64,000 nucleotides of DNA, taken from positions 1 through 64,000 of the forward strand of contig LAZY01000028.1 of assembly GCA_001013295.1 (NCBI GenBank). The letters are read 5' to 3'. The stretch's first letter is position 1. Every line of letters starts with the position of its first letter. A program made the position numbers and the translations under genes. This document shows, one piece after another, positions 34,969 through 42,532 of the stretch. The DNA comes from Chryseobacterium indologenes (GTDB lineage: Bacteria; Bacteroidota; Bacteroidia; Flavobacteriales; Weeksellaceae). The notes below the pieces were generated by a model. That model did no database searches. It was not told the DNA's origin and saw only the letters and a list, made by a program, of their open reading frames with translations.

Positions 34969-37218
34969 ATGACACCTAAAAAGTTATGGACGTGGCTTGC
35001 AGCCGTTATTATTGGTTCCTTTGCTGTCCTCATTTTCTTCGGCGTGGAGATTTACAGGAAAATTCCGCCCGTTCCCGATAATGTGGTGACCACCGATGGT
35101 AAAGTGATAGCTACCGGACAAGACATCAAAGACGGTCAGAATGTTTGGCAATCTATCGGCGGGCAGACTGTCGGTAGTATTTGGGGACACGGAGCCTATA
35201 TTGCACCCGATTGGAGTGCCGATTATCTCCATCGTGAATCTTTGCTTCTTCTGGAAGAACTGGCTAAAAAAGAGGGGAAAGTCTATAAAGATTTACCGGA
35301 TGACGAGCAGGCAAAATATCAGGTATTACTGAAAAAAGAACTTCGTAAAAATACCTTAGACGAAGCCACCAATACAATTGTGATTTCTCCTGAAAGAGCA
35401 AAAGTACAGGCAGAACTGGCAGATTATTACGCTAAAATATTTATGAATGCTCCGGAAATGGCAAAACTGAGAGATCAGTACGCCATCCCGAAAAATACGG
35501 TAAAAACTCCGGAAAGAATGGCAAAAATGAATGCCTTTTTCTCTTGGGCAGCCTGGGTTTGCATCACGGATCGTCCTGGTGACGATGTAACGTACACCAA
35601 CAACTGGCCACACGATGAACTGATTGGCAATGTACCACCGCCATCGTTACACCTTTGGTCCGGTTTCAGTGTGCTGATGTTGCTGGGTTGTGTAGGTCTG
35701 CTGGTATTTTACCACGCCCGAAACAAGGAGGAAGAAATCAATTCAAGCGAGATGCTGCCTTTGGAAGATCCGCTCAGAAATATGAAACCAACACCTTCTA
35801 TGAGAGCAACGCTGAAATATATTTGGGTAGTGGCATTACTGATTTTGGTTCAGATGCTTGCAGGCGTTATTACTGCCCATTACGGAGTAGAAGGCAGTGC
35901 TTTTTACGGTATTCCGTTGGATGAGGTTCTTCCGCAATCCATTTCCAGAAGCTGGCACGTTCAGTTGGCGATTTTCTGGATTGCAACTTCCTGGCTCGCT
36001 ACTGGTTTATATATTGCTCCTGCCGTTTCGGGTTACGAACCGAAATATCAGGTTTTAGGTGTCAATGTATTGTTCGTAGCGTTGCTGATTGTGGTTTTCG
36101 GTTCTTTGGCGGGACAATGGCTTGGCGTGATGCAGAAATTAGGTTATGTAGATAATTTCCTTTGGGGACATTCCGGTTACGAATATGTAGAACTGGGTAG
36201 AATTTGGCAGATCTTATTGTTAGTAGGATTAATTCTTTGGTTAATTCTTATGGTAAGAGCACTTTTACCCGCATTGAAAAAGAAAGATGGTGACAGACAT
36301 TTACTATTATTGTTCACACTTTCCGCAGTAGCAATTGCCCTATTCTATGGAGCCGGATTGATGTACGGAAGACAAACCCATATGGCCATTGCAGAATACT
36401 GGAGATGGTGGGTGGTTCACCTTTGGGTAGAAGGATTCTTCGAAGTTTTTGCAACCGTTGTAGCAGCCTTTTTATTTACAAGATTGGGATTATTAAGATT
36501 AAAGGCAGCAACTCATGCTGTATTATTTTCAACCATTATTTTCCTAGCGGGAGGTATTTTGGGAACGTTCCACCACTTGTATTTCAGTGCGACGCCAACA
36601 GCAGTTTTGGCTTTGGGAGCTACATTCAGCGCACTTGAAATTGTTCCTTTGGTTTTAATTGGGTTTGAAGCTTATCAAAATTATCAGATCAGTAAATCTA
36701 CCAAATGGATCAAAGCATACAAATGGCCAATCTACTGTTTCATCGCCATGTGTTTTTGGAATTTCCTTGGTGCAGGTATTTTCGGGTTTGCCATCAATCC
36801 ACCGATTGCATTGTACTATATTCAAGGACTCAATACAACCGCAGTTCACGGCCACGCCGCACTGTTCGGAGTGTATGGAATCTTGGGAATTGGTTTGATG
36901 ATGTTTATGTTGAGAGGATTATATCCTGACAGAGAATGGAATGATAAACTCATCGGCTGGGCATTTTGGCTAACAAATATCGGATTGTTAGTAATGGTAA
37001 CCATCAGTTTGTTGCCGATAGGAATTATGCAATCCGTAGCCTCTATTAAAGAAGGATATTGGTACGCTCGTTCCGCAGAATTTATGCAGACCGATATGAT
37101 GCATACTTTACGTTGGCTACGTGTTCCCGGTGACATTTTACTGGCGCTAGGAGAGATGCTGTTGGTAATTTTCATTATCGGACTGAAAACCGGCTGGTCG
37201 CTTAAAGAGAAAAGATAA
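34969..37218 (+). CDS. norB: Quinol-dependent nitric oxide reductase (single-subunit NorB/NorZ)
   Basis: A 749-residue membrane protein. An N-terminal helix and a large periplasmic domain (about 35-220) take the place of the NorC subunit, which marks the quinol-oxidising type. The catalytic part has around twelve helices with conserved His: SRSWHVQLAIFWIATSW, WWVVHLWVEGFFEVF, GGILGTFHHLYF and AVHGHAALFG. It reduces NO to N2O. The product is the last step present in this cluster, as nosZ is absent. Confidence 0.95.
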   Translation: MTPKKLWTWLAAVIIGSFAVLIFFGVEIYRKIPPVPDNVVTTDGKVIATGQDIKDGQNVWQSIGGQTVGSIWGHGAYIAPDWSADYLHRESLLLLEELAKKEGKVYKDLPDDEQAKYQVLLKKELRKNTLDEATNTIVISPERAKVQAELADYYAKIFMNAPEMAKLRDQYAIPKNTVKTPERMAKMNAFFSWAAWVCITDRPGDDVTYTNNWPHDELIGNVPPPSLHLWSGFSVLMLLGCVGLLVFYHARNKEEEINSSEMLPLEDPLRNMKPTPSMRATLKYIWVVALLILVQMLAGVITAHYGVEGSAFYGIPLDEVLPQSISRSWHVQLAIFWIATSWLATGLYIAPAVSGYEPKYQVLGVNVLFVALLIVVFGSLAGQWLGVMQKLGYVDNFLWGHSGYEYVELGRIWQILLLVGLILWLILMVRALLPALKKKDGDRHLLLLFTLSAVAIALFYGAGLMYGRQTHMAIAEYWRWWVVHLWVEGFFEVFATVVAAFLFTRLGLLRLKAATHAVLFSTIIFLAGGILGTFHHLYFSATPTAVLALGATFSALEIVPLVLIGFEAYQNYQISKSTKWIKAYKWPIYCFIAMCFWNFLGAGIFGFAINPPIALYYIQGLNTTAVHGHAALFGVYGILGIGLMMFMLRGLYPDREWNDKLIGWAFWLTNIGLLVMVTISLLPIGIMQSVASIKEGYWYARSAEFMQTDMMHTLRWLRVPGDILLALGEMLLVIFIIGLKTGWSLKEKR

Positions 37219-37235
37219 AATATGATTAAAAGCAG

Positions 37236-37266
37236 GAACCGTCATCTTATTTTGGCGGTTCTTTTT
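37236..37266 (+). terminator. Intrinsic terminator after norB
   Basis: Stem GAACCG / CGGTTC (extended by one C-G pair after a mismatch) with a 14-base loop and a T-run, 18 bases after the norB stop. Confidence 0.75.
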
Positions 37267-37307
37267 CATTAATTTTAAAGATAAAATATCAATAAAAATT
37301 CAATCCT

Positions 37308-37760
37308 ATGAAAAGAAACGAAAATCTCGTACCCTTATCCCGAGACCATCATTTTGGTTTGCTTTGTTGCTGGAAAATCCGCCAGGGCATCAAAAAAGAG
37401 GTTTCTTACGAACGCATCAAGAATTACATTAATTATTATTGGGAAAAGAATCTTCATAACCATTTCAAGACTGAAGATGATGTGCTTCCAGAATTGTCGA
37501 ACGAGGGTTTACAGAACCAAATGGAGAAAGAACATCGCGAAATTAGCTGTTTAATTGGAAGTATCAATCAATCAAATAACCAACAGTTGCTATCAGATTT
37601 TGCTGATGCTTTATACAAATATATCCGTTTTGAGGAAAGAAGTGTTTTTCCTTATCTTGAAGAACATCTTTCCGATGAACAGATGGATACAATAGGTTTA
37701 GAATTAAACCAACATCATCACAAAGAAGATGATGATTATGAGGATGAATTTTGGAAATGA
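37308..37760 (+). CDS. Hemerythrin HHE-domain protein
   Basis: A 150-residue soluble protein with four helices bearing iron-ligand candidates: SRDHHFGLLCCW, HNHFKTEDDVLPEL, MEKEHREISCL and RFEERSVFPYLEEHL. It ends in an acidic His-rich tail. It follows the norB terminator as the start of a small group with a DUF488 gene. A role in NO or oxygen handling is likely; this is the third hemerythrin-type protein of the cluster. Confidence 0.85.
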   Translation: MKRNENLVPLSRDHHFGLLCCWKIRQGIKKEVSYERIKNYINYYWEKNLHNHFKTEDDVLPELSNEGLQNQMEKEHREISCLIGSINQSNNQQLLSDFADALYKYIRFEERSVFPYLEEHLSDEQMDTIGLELNQHHHKEDDDYEDEFWK

Positions 37761-37784
37761 TTATCAATTTTAAAAAATAAATCA

Positions 37785-38153
37785 ATGGAAATCGTATTAA
37801 AAAGAGTGTACGAAGATGCTTCTCCCGAAGATGGTTACCGTGTTTTGGTAGATCGGATTTGGCCAAGAGGAATCTCAAAAGAAAAAGCCGCTTTGGATGA
37901 ATGGGACAAAGATCTTGCACCATCAACAGCGCTTCGGGAGTGGTTTCATCACGATCCTTTGCTTTGGGAAGAGTTTTCCCGGAAATATAAAGAAGAACTT
38001 TTGGAGCAAAATCCCGGAAAACCTTTCCTGGAAAAAAATGGGCAACAGGAAAAAATAACGCTGGTTTATGCAGCAAGGGATGAAAAACATTGTCATCCTT
38101 TGGTTTTGAAAGACTATCTGGAACAATTGCTCAACAACAAATCAAAAAAATAA
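37785..38153 (+). CDS. DUF488 (YeaO-like) protein
   Basis: A 122-residue protein with the family hallmarks RVYEDASPEDGYRVLVDRIW, PRGISKEKA, WDKDLAPS, LREWFHHDP and VYAARDEKHCHPLVL. No enzymatic function is established for DUF488. It lies 24 bases after the hemerythrin gene, so the two are probably cotranscribed. The stop codon overlaps the first unit of the tandem repeat at 38152. Confidence 0.85.
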   Translation: MEIVLKRVYEDASPEDGYRVLVDRIWPRGISKEKAALDEWDKDLAPSTALREWFHHDPLLWEEFSRKYKEELLEQNPGKPFLEKNGQQEKITLVYAARDEKHCHPLVLKDYLEQLLNNKSKK

Positions 38154-38197
38154 CTTTGATATTAAATTAAAAACTTTGATATTAAATTAAAAACTTT
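38152..38197 (+). repeat. Short tandem repeat, 20-bp unit
   Basis: Two exact copies of aactttgatattaaattaaa (38152-38171, 38172-38191) and the first six bases of a third. The repeat sits directly before the next small gene and overlaps the preceding stop codon; it could vary in copy number by slippage. Confidence 0.9.
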
Positions 38198-38204
38198 AAC
38201 TGAA

Positions 38205-38417
38205 ATGAATCATACTTTAGGAGAATATCTTTATCTGGCAATGGGAGAGTGCAACGGGCACAAAGTGGTAATGGGAATTGGATACACCTACGAATATGCC
38301 GACAAAAAAGCAAAACAGTTCGAAGAAGCAAGCCAAGGAAAAGTAAAATATATTGATGTTTCAGTCGTAAAATCTGGTGACAAAGAAAAATGCAAGACTT
38401 TAGAAAGACAAGTTTAA
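38205..38417 (+). CDS. Small hypothetical protein (70 aa)
   Basis: A 70-residue soluble protein (MNHTLGEYLYLAMGECNGHK), with an aromatic beta segment VVMGIGYTYEYADKK and a Lys-rich tail with two Cys/His-type residues. I do not recognise the family. It follows the tandem repeat and precedes the modA promoter. Its composition and start look genuine. Confidence 0.55.
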   Translation: MNHTLGEYLYLAMGECNGHKVVMGIGYTYEYADKKAKQFEEASQGKVKYIDVSVVKSGDKEKCKTLERQV

Positions 38418-38441
38418 ATCTTCATTTTTCGATCATTTGTT

Positions 38442-38472
38442 TTTGGATTTTCAATCGATAATCATACCTTTG
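38442..38472 (+). promoter_or_regulatory. Promoter of the molybdate transport operon
   Basis: TTTG at 38442-38445, 19 bases, TACCTTTG at 38465-38472. Directly downstream lies ATAAGA-AAG-TCTTAT (38479-38493), an inverted repeat whose spacing (3) differs from the cluster palindrome. In the leader of a molybdate operon this could be a repressor site, perhaps for the now broken ModE-like regulator. Confidence 0.65.
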
Positions 38473-38519
38473 AAAAGGATAAGAAAGTCTTATTTTGAAT
38501 CTTTCTTTTCGCATAATTT

Positions 38520-39305
38520 ATGAGCAATTGGATATATTTGAAACTGTTAGTCTGTACAATTTTAATGTCAGTTATGATGTTGAATTGTAAAAAAAAAGAA
38601 CCAAATTCATCTGAAAAATCCACTCAAAATTCTTTCATTTCCGTTGCGGCGGCAGCTAATCTTAGGGACGTTTTAGAAGATTTAAAACAAATTTACATCA
38701 AAGAAAATCCTGATAAAAAAGTAGAAATTACTTTTGGTTCTTCTGGTTTGCTGGTTCAGCAGATCTTAAATGGTGCACCTTTCGATTTGTTTTTATCTGC
38801 CGATACTCAATTTCCGGAAAAATTAAAAAGTGCTGGGAAAAATTATGGAAATCCTAAAATTTACGCTTATGGAAAGGTCGTTTTGTGGAGCTTCAAAAAG
38901 GACGTTTCTAAAGGTTTGGATTTGTTGCAAAATCCTGAAATAAATAAAATTGCCATCGCAAATCCTGAGCTCGCTCCATATGGAAAAAATACAGTCGAAG
39001 CTTTAAAAAAATCAGGATTATATTCCAAAATTGAAAACAAAATCGTTTGGGCAGAAAACATCAGTCAAGTCGCACAATTTGCGTCGACAGGAAACGCAGA
39101 TGTAGGTTTCATCGCACTTTCCAATGCTAAAAATAAAGAAATGATGAGGCGAGGAAATTTCTATGAATTATCTGAAAAAGAATGCGCGCCGATTGCCCAA
39201 AGCGGAATCGTTTTGAAAGGCAAAAGCCAAACTGAATCTCAAGATTTTTTTGATTTCATCAATTCGGAAAAAGCAAATGAAATTTGGAAACGTTACGGTT
39301 ATTAA
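38520..39305 (+). CDS. modA: Molybdate ABC transporter substrate-binding lipoprotein
   Basis: A 261-residue lipoprotein (Cys23 in MMLNCKKK). After the anchor it reads SVAAAANLRDVLEDL, TFGSSGLLVQQI, FDLFLSAD, YGKVVLWS, ANPELAPYGKNTVEAL and GNADVGFIALSNA, all typical of ModA. It binds molybdate (or tungstate) for the ModBC permease encoded next and thereby supplies the nitrate reductase cofactor. Confidence 0.95.
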   Translation: MSNWIYLKLLVCTILMSVMMLNCKKKEPNSSEKSTQNSFISVAAAANLRDVLEDLKQIYIKENPDKKVEITFGSSGLLVQQILNGAPFDLFLSADTQFPEKLKSAGKNYGNPKIYAYGKVVLWSFKKDVSKGLDLLQNPEINKIAIANPELAPYGKNTVEALKKSGLYSKIENKIVWAENISQVAQFASTGNADVGFIALSNAKNKEMMRRGNFYELSEKECAPIAQSGIVLKGKSQTESQDFFDFINSEKANEIWKRYGY

Positions 39306-39323
39306 ACCAAAATTTCAAAATAA

Positions 39324-40007
39324 ATGCTTGACCAAGACTTCATTTACACCTTGCTCCTCACTGGGAAATTAGCGCTAATTACCACGGTAATCCTCATTCT
39401 CATTGGAATTCCGGTTGCGTATTGGCTTTCCTATTCTCGGTTTAAACTGAAATTCATTGCAGAAACTTTAATTTCAATGCCGATGGTTTTGCCACCAACA
39501 GTGATGGGATATTATCTTTTGGTCGCCTTCAGTCCGGAAAATGCTTTCGGGAATTTTCTTCAAAAATATTGTGATGTTCGGCTCGCTTTTTCGTTCCAGG
39601 GAATTGTGATTGCAAGTATCATTGCCAATCTTCCGTTTATGATTCAGCCATTGCAGAACGGGTTTTCGGCTTTGAATGATGATTTGCGACAAGCTTCCTA
39701 CACAATGGGAAAATCGAAAATAGTTACTTTGTTCAAAGTCCTTATTCCAAATATAAAAAAATCTGTTATCACTGGAATTGCGCTCACTTTTGCCCACTGT
39801 ATCGGCGAATTTGGCATCGTGATTATGGTTGGCGGAAATATTCCCAAAGAAACCAGGATCGCTTCAGTTGCGATTTACGACCAGGTTCAGGCGCTCAATT
39901 TTGAGGCTGCTAACCGTTATGCATTCGTGCTTTTCATCCTTTCCTTTCTTATTTTATTGTTGATTTACAGCATTAACCGAAAAACTAATTTTACCACATT
40001 CCGATGA
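39324..40007 (+). CDS. modB: Molybdate ABC transporter permease
   Basis: A 227-residue inner-membrane protein with about five to six helices. The cytoplasmic EAA loop, where the ATPase docks, is recognisable as LRQASYTMGKSKIVTLFKVL. The early PMVLPPTVMGYYLL segment is characteristic of ModB. Overlaps modC by 4 bases. Confidence 0.95.
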   Translation: MLDQDFIYTLLLTGKLALITTVILILIGIPVAYWLSYSRFKLKFIAETLISMPMVLPPTVMGYYLLVAFSPENAFGNFLQKYCDVRLAFSFQGIVIASIIANLPFMIQPLQNGFSALNDDLRQASYTMGKSKIVTLFKVLIPNIKKSVITGIALTFAHCIGEFGIVIMVGGNIPKETRIASVAIYDQVQALNFEAANRYAFVLFILSFLILLLIYSINRKTNFTTFR

Positions 40008-40627
40008 TTGAAATTCAGATAAGACATCAAATTTTTACTTCGTCAGGAAATAAATTTCTTGAGGTGAATGAGCGGATTTCAGAAGGAAGTTTTGTGCACG
40101 TTTCAGGCGATTCCGGGATTGGAAAAACCACTTTTTTCAAAATACTTTCGGGATTGATTGATCCGGATTTTGGTTTCATTAAATTAAATGATAAAATCTT
40201 GCTGGATACTGCCAATAAAATATTTCTACCACCTCAAAAACGAAATATTTCACTGATGTTTCAGAATTACGCCTTGTTCCCAAATATGAATGTGAAACAA
40301 AATATCGCTTTCGCACAAACGGAAAAAGACGAAAATATCGTTGATGAATTATTAGAAAATTTTGCCCTCAAAACCTTCGAGAATACATCGCCTTCTAAAC
40401 TTTCTGGCGGACAACAGCAAAGGGTTGCATTGGCAAGAACTTTAGCCCAAAATGCTGAAATTGTTTTGCTCGATGAACCATTTTCTGCAGTAGATATTGC
40501 GATGCGAAAAGTGATGTTAAATGAATTATTGGAGTTTAATAAAAACAATAATTCCACATTATTTGTCATCAGTCATAGTGAAGAGGAATTTGAAAGTTTT
40601 TCAACATACAATTTGAATATCATTTAA
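40004..40627 (+). CDS. modC: Molybdate ABC transporter ATPase, short form
   Basis: A 207-residue ABC ATPase: Walker A GDSGIGKTT, signature LSGGQQQRVALARTLA, Walker B VLLDEPF and the H-loop in VISHSEEEF. It lacks the C-terminal Mop (molybdate-sensing) domain of longer ModC proteins, so transport is probably not inhibited through that domain. It closes the modABC operon. Confidence 0.92.
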   Translation: MIEIQIRHQIFTSSGNKFLEVNERISEGSFVHVSGDSGIGKTTFFKILSGLIDPDFGFIKLNDKILLDTANKIFLPPQKRNISLMFQNYALFPNMNVKQNIAFAQTEKDENIVDELLENFALKTFENTSPSKLSGGQQQRVALARTLAQNAEIVLLDEPFSAVDIAMRKVMLNELLEFNKNNNSTLFVISHSEEEFESFSTYNLNII

Positions 40628-40701
40628 TTAAAATCATAATTTTCAGCTTTAGATTCCATTAAAAATCCAAGGATTTTAACAAAATTAATTGTTAAAAATT
40701 A

Positions 40702-40725
40702 AAATAAGACAAAAATGTCTTATTT
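40702..40725 (+). promoter_or_regulatory. Perfect copy of the cluster palindrome
   Basis: AAATAAGACA-N4-TGTCTTATTT with fully complementary 10-base arms. A TATTTTTG (-7-like) at 40721-40728 overlaps its right arm. If that is the promoter, the site would repress; alternatively a start near 40780 would make it a distal activator site. It precedes the HmuY-like/polytopic membrane gene pair. Confidence 0.75.
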
Positions 40726-40796
40726 TTGATTTCTATCACATCTTTATTTTTATTCAGTATAATAAAAACTATTTCTTTGTAAAAAAATTTATACTT

Positions 40797-41063
40797 ATGA
40801 AAGTAAAATCACTTGTAGCTCTTGTATTGGGCTTATTCATTTTTAGTTCTTGTAACAGTAGTGATGATAGAGAAGAAGACATTGCATCAGCAGGAGAAAT
40901 CAAAACGCATCAGGTTTTAGATGCCAGATCTTATACCAATTGGGTTTATTTTTCATTTTCAAAAAATGAAATTGTAACCGTTACCGATGTTCAAGCTGAC
41001 AAAAATTGGGACATTATCGCTTACGAATTGGAAAATGGAGAAATTATTTATATCCCTGAGTAA
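40797..41063 (+). CDS. Short HmuY-like lipoprotein
   Basis: An 88-residue lipoprotein (Cys19 in IFSSC). The body (HQVLDARSYTNWVYFSFSK, VTDVQADKNWDIIAYE) matches the beginning of HmuY-type heme-binding proteins. Those are about 200 residues, so only the first part of the fold remains. The reading is closed by a normal stop and the next gene begins three bases later, so it may be a natural short form rather than a fragment. I start at ATG 40797 because the signal peptide begins there. Confidence 0.65.
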   Translation: MKVKSLVALVLGLFIFSSCNSSDDREEDIASAGEIKTHQVLDARSYTNWVYFSFSKNEIVTVTDVQADKNWDIIAYELENGEIIYIPE

Positions 41064-41066
41064 TTA

Positions 41067-42272
41067 ATGAAGAATTTTAGTATTTGGTTAAAACTTTGTG
41101 TTTTCAATTTCTTTGTTGTGTCGGTTGTCGGCGTGATGATGAGGTACAATATGGCTTTTTCTTTACCAGGATTAACGCACAAATTTACGCAGGAAGCGCA
41201 CTCGCATTTTGCTTTTTATGGCTGGGTTTCAGCAAGTATTTATCTTTTTGTTACGAAATATTTGAGTGAAATTTCCGAAAAAATAAACTTCAAAAAATAC
41301 CAATTTTTAATGATTGCTAACCAAATCGGTTCGTATGGAATGTTGTTCACTTTTCTTTATGGAGGCTATTTTTGGTTGTCAATCATATTTGCGTCAATTG
41401 CTTTGTTTACGGGATTTGCGTATTTTATATTTTTATTAATTGATACAAAATCAAATAGAAATCCTGAAATAATCTGGTTAAAATCAGGTGCTTTTTTTAC
41501 CACAATTTCTGCAATTGGAATTTTTGGGTTGGCTTATTTTTCTTCCCGAAAAGATGAATTTGAAGTGCTTTTTAGAGCCTCAACTTATTTTTATCTGCAT
41601 TATCAGTACAATGGATTTTTTCTGTTTTCGTGTGTCGGTTTGCTTATGATTTCATTAAAAAAGTACGGCATTCAAATCTCAGAAAACTTGAATAAAACTA
41701 TATTTTTCCTTTTATTCATCGGTTGTTTTTTCGGTTACGGACTTTCAATTTTATGGACAGAAATTCCTGATTTGTTGTATGGATTTTTTACCATAGTTTC
41801 ACTCATTCAACTTTTAGGAGCGTGGAAACTTTGGAGTTTTGTTTGGAAAAATCGATCGAAATTCTCAGAAAATCATTTCATTCAAAAATTATTATTGGCA
41901 GTTGTCGGATTTTCTTTTTTAATGAAGTTTATCTTGCAAATTGCTTCTGCTATCCCGTCTTTAGGCATTTATGCATTCAACAGCATCAATATTGTCATTG
42001 CGTATTTGCATTTGGTTTTACTATTGGGAATTAGTCTTTTTCTAATATGGAAAATAGTAGATTTGGACTATTTTAAATTTGATAAAACAGTGAATTGTGG
42101 TATTTTATTAATGGTTTTCGGTATTGTTTTAAATGAAATCATCTTGTCATTCGCAGCTATTTTTTCCATCTTTTATATTCCGTTTTTGAGTGCAAAATAT
42201 TGGTTGCTATTTGCCTCAGTTATCATTATGATTTCAATCGGTTCTTTTATCAAATCTTTAAAAGTAGACTAA
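41067..42272 (+). CDS. Polytopic membrane protein with conserved His, heme-copper-oxidase-like
   Basis: A 401-residue protein with about twelve hydrophobic helices. Histidines lie at membrane positions: FTQEAHSHFAFYGW near residue 45, FYLHYQYNGFFLF near 180 and IAYLHLVLLLG near 325. The HSHFAFxGW phrase recalls the heme-ligand helix of NorB/cytochrome oxidase subunit I, but the rest is too divergent for me to assign. Its partner is a HmuY-like lipoprotein three bases upstream, and both follow a perfect cluster palindrome. A heme- or NO-related role is inferred. Confidence 0.6.
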   Translation: MKNFSIWLKLCVFNFFVVSVVGVMMRYNMAFSLPGLTHKFTQEAHSHFAFYGWVSASIYLFVTKYLSEISEKINFKKYQFLMIANQIGSYGMLFTFLYGGYFWLSIIFASIALFTGFAYFIFLLIDTKSNRNPEIIWLKSGAFFTTISAIGIFGLAYFSSRKDEFEVLFRASTYFYLHYQYNGFFLFSCVGLLMISLKKYGIQISENLNKTIFFLLFIGCFFGYGLSILWTEIPDLLYGFFTIVSLIQLLGAWKLWSFVWKNRSKFSENHFIQKLLLAVVGFSFLMKFILQIASAIPSLGIYAFNSINIVIAYLHLVLLLGISLFLIWKIVDLDYFKFDKTVNCGILLMVFGIVLNEIILSFAAIFSIFYIPFLSAKYWLLFASVIIMISIGSFIKSLKVD

Positions 42273-42418
42273 CTTTTTGGTAATTTCATAATCTTTTGAT
42301 TCTCATTGATGTTATCGTCAATTTTCTCATATTATTTTTATTGAATTATCGATGGTTTTGATGGTGAAATTAGTATGATATAAATCCTTTTTTTCGTGCT
42401 TAAAAAATGTTGCTATTC

Positions 42419-42451
42419 TTGACATAACAACCTCTGAAAATCTTAAATTTG
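42419..42451 (+). promoter_or_regulatory. Probable promoter of the 600-aa protein gene
   Basis: TTG at 42419-42421, 22 bases, TAAATTTG at 42444-42451. Spacing is slightly long. The leader to ATG 42533 is about 75 bases. Confidence 0.55.
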
Positions 42452-42532
42452 TTAGGACTTTCAGCACGGTTATTTTCTCTTGTAACTACTATGAAATCTC
42501 GGAACTCAAACAATTAATTCAATTTATAAATA

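Noticed and set aside
38479..38493. Another copy of the cluster palindrome before modA
   Set aside because: Spacer is 3 rather than 8 between the ATAAGA arms and it lies downstream of the -7 element; treated only as a possible separate repressor site.
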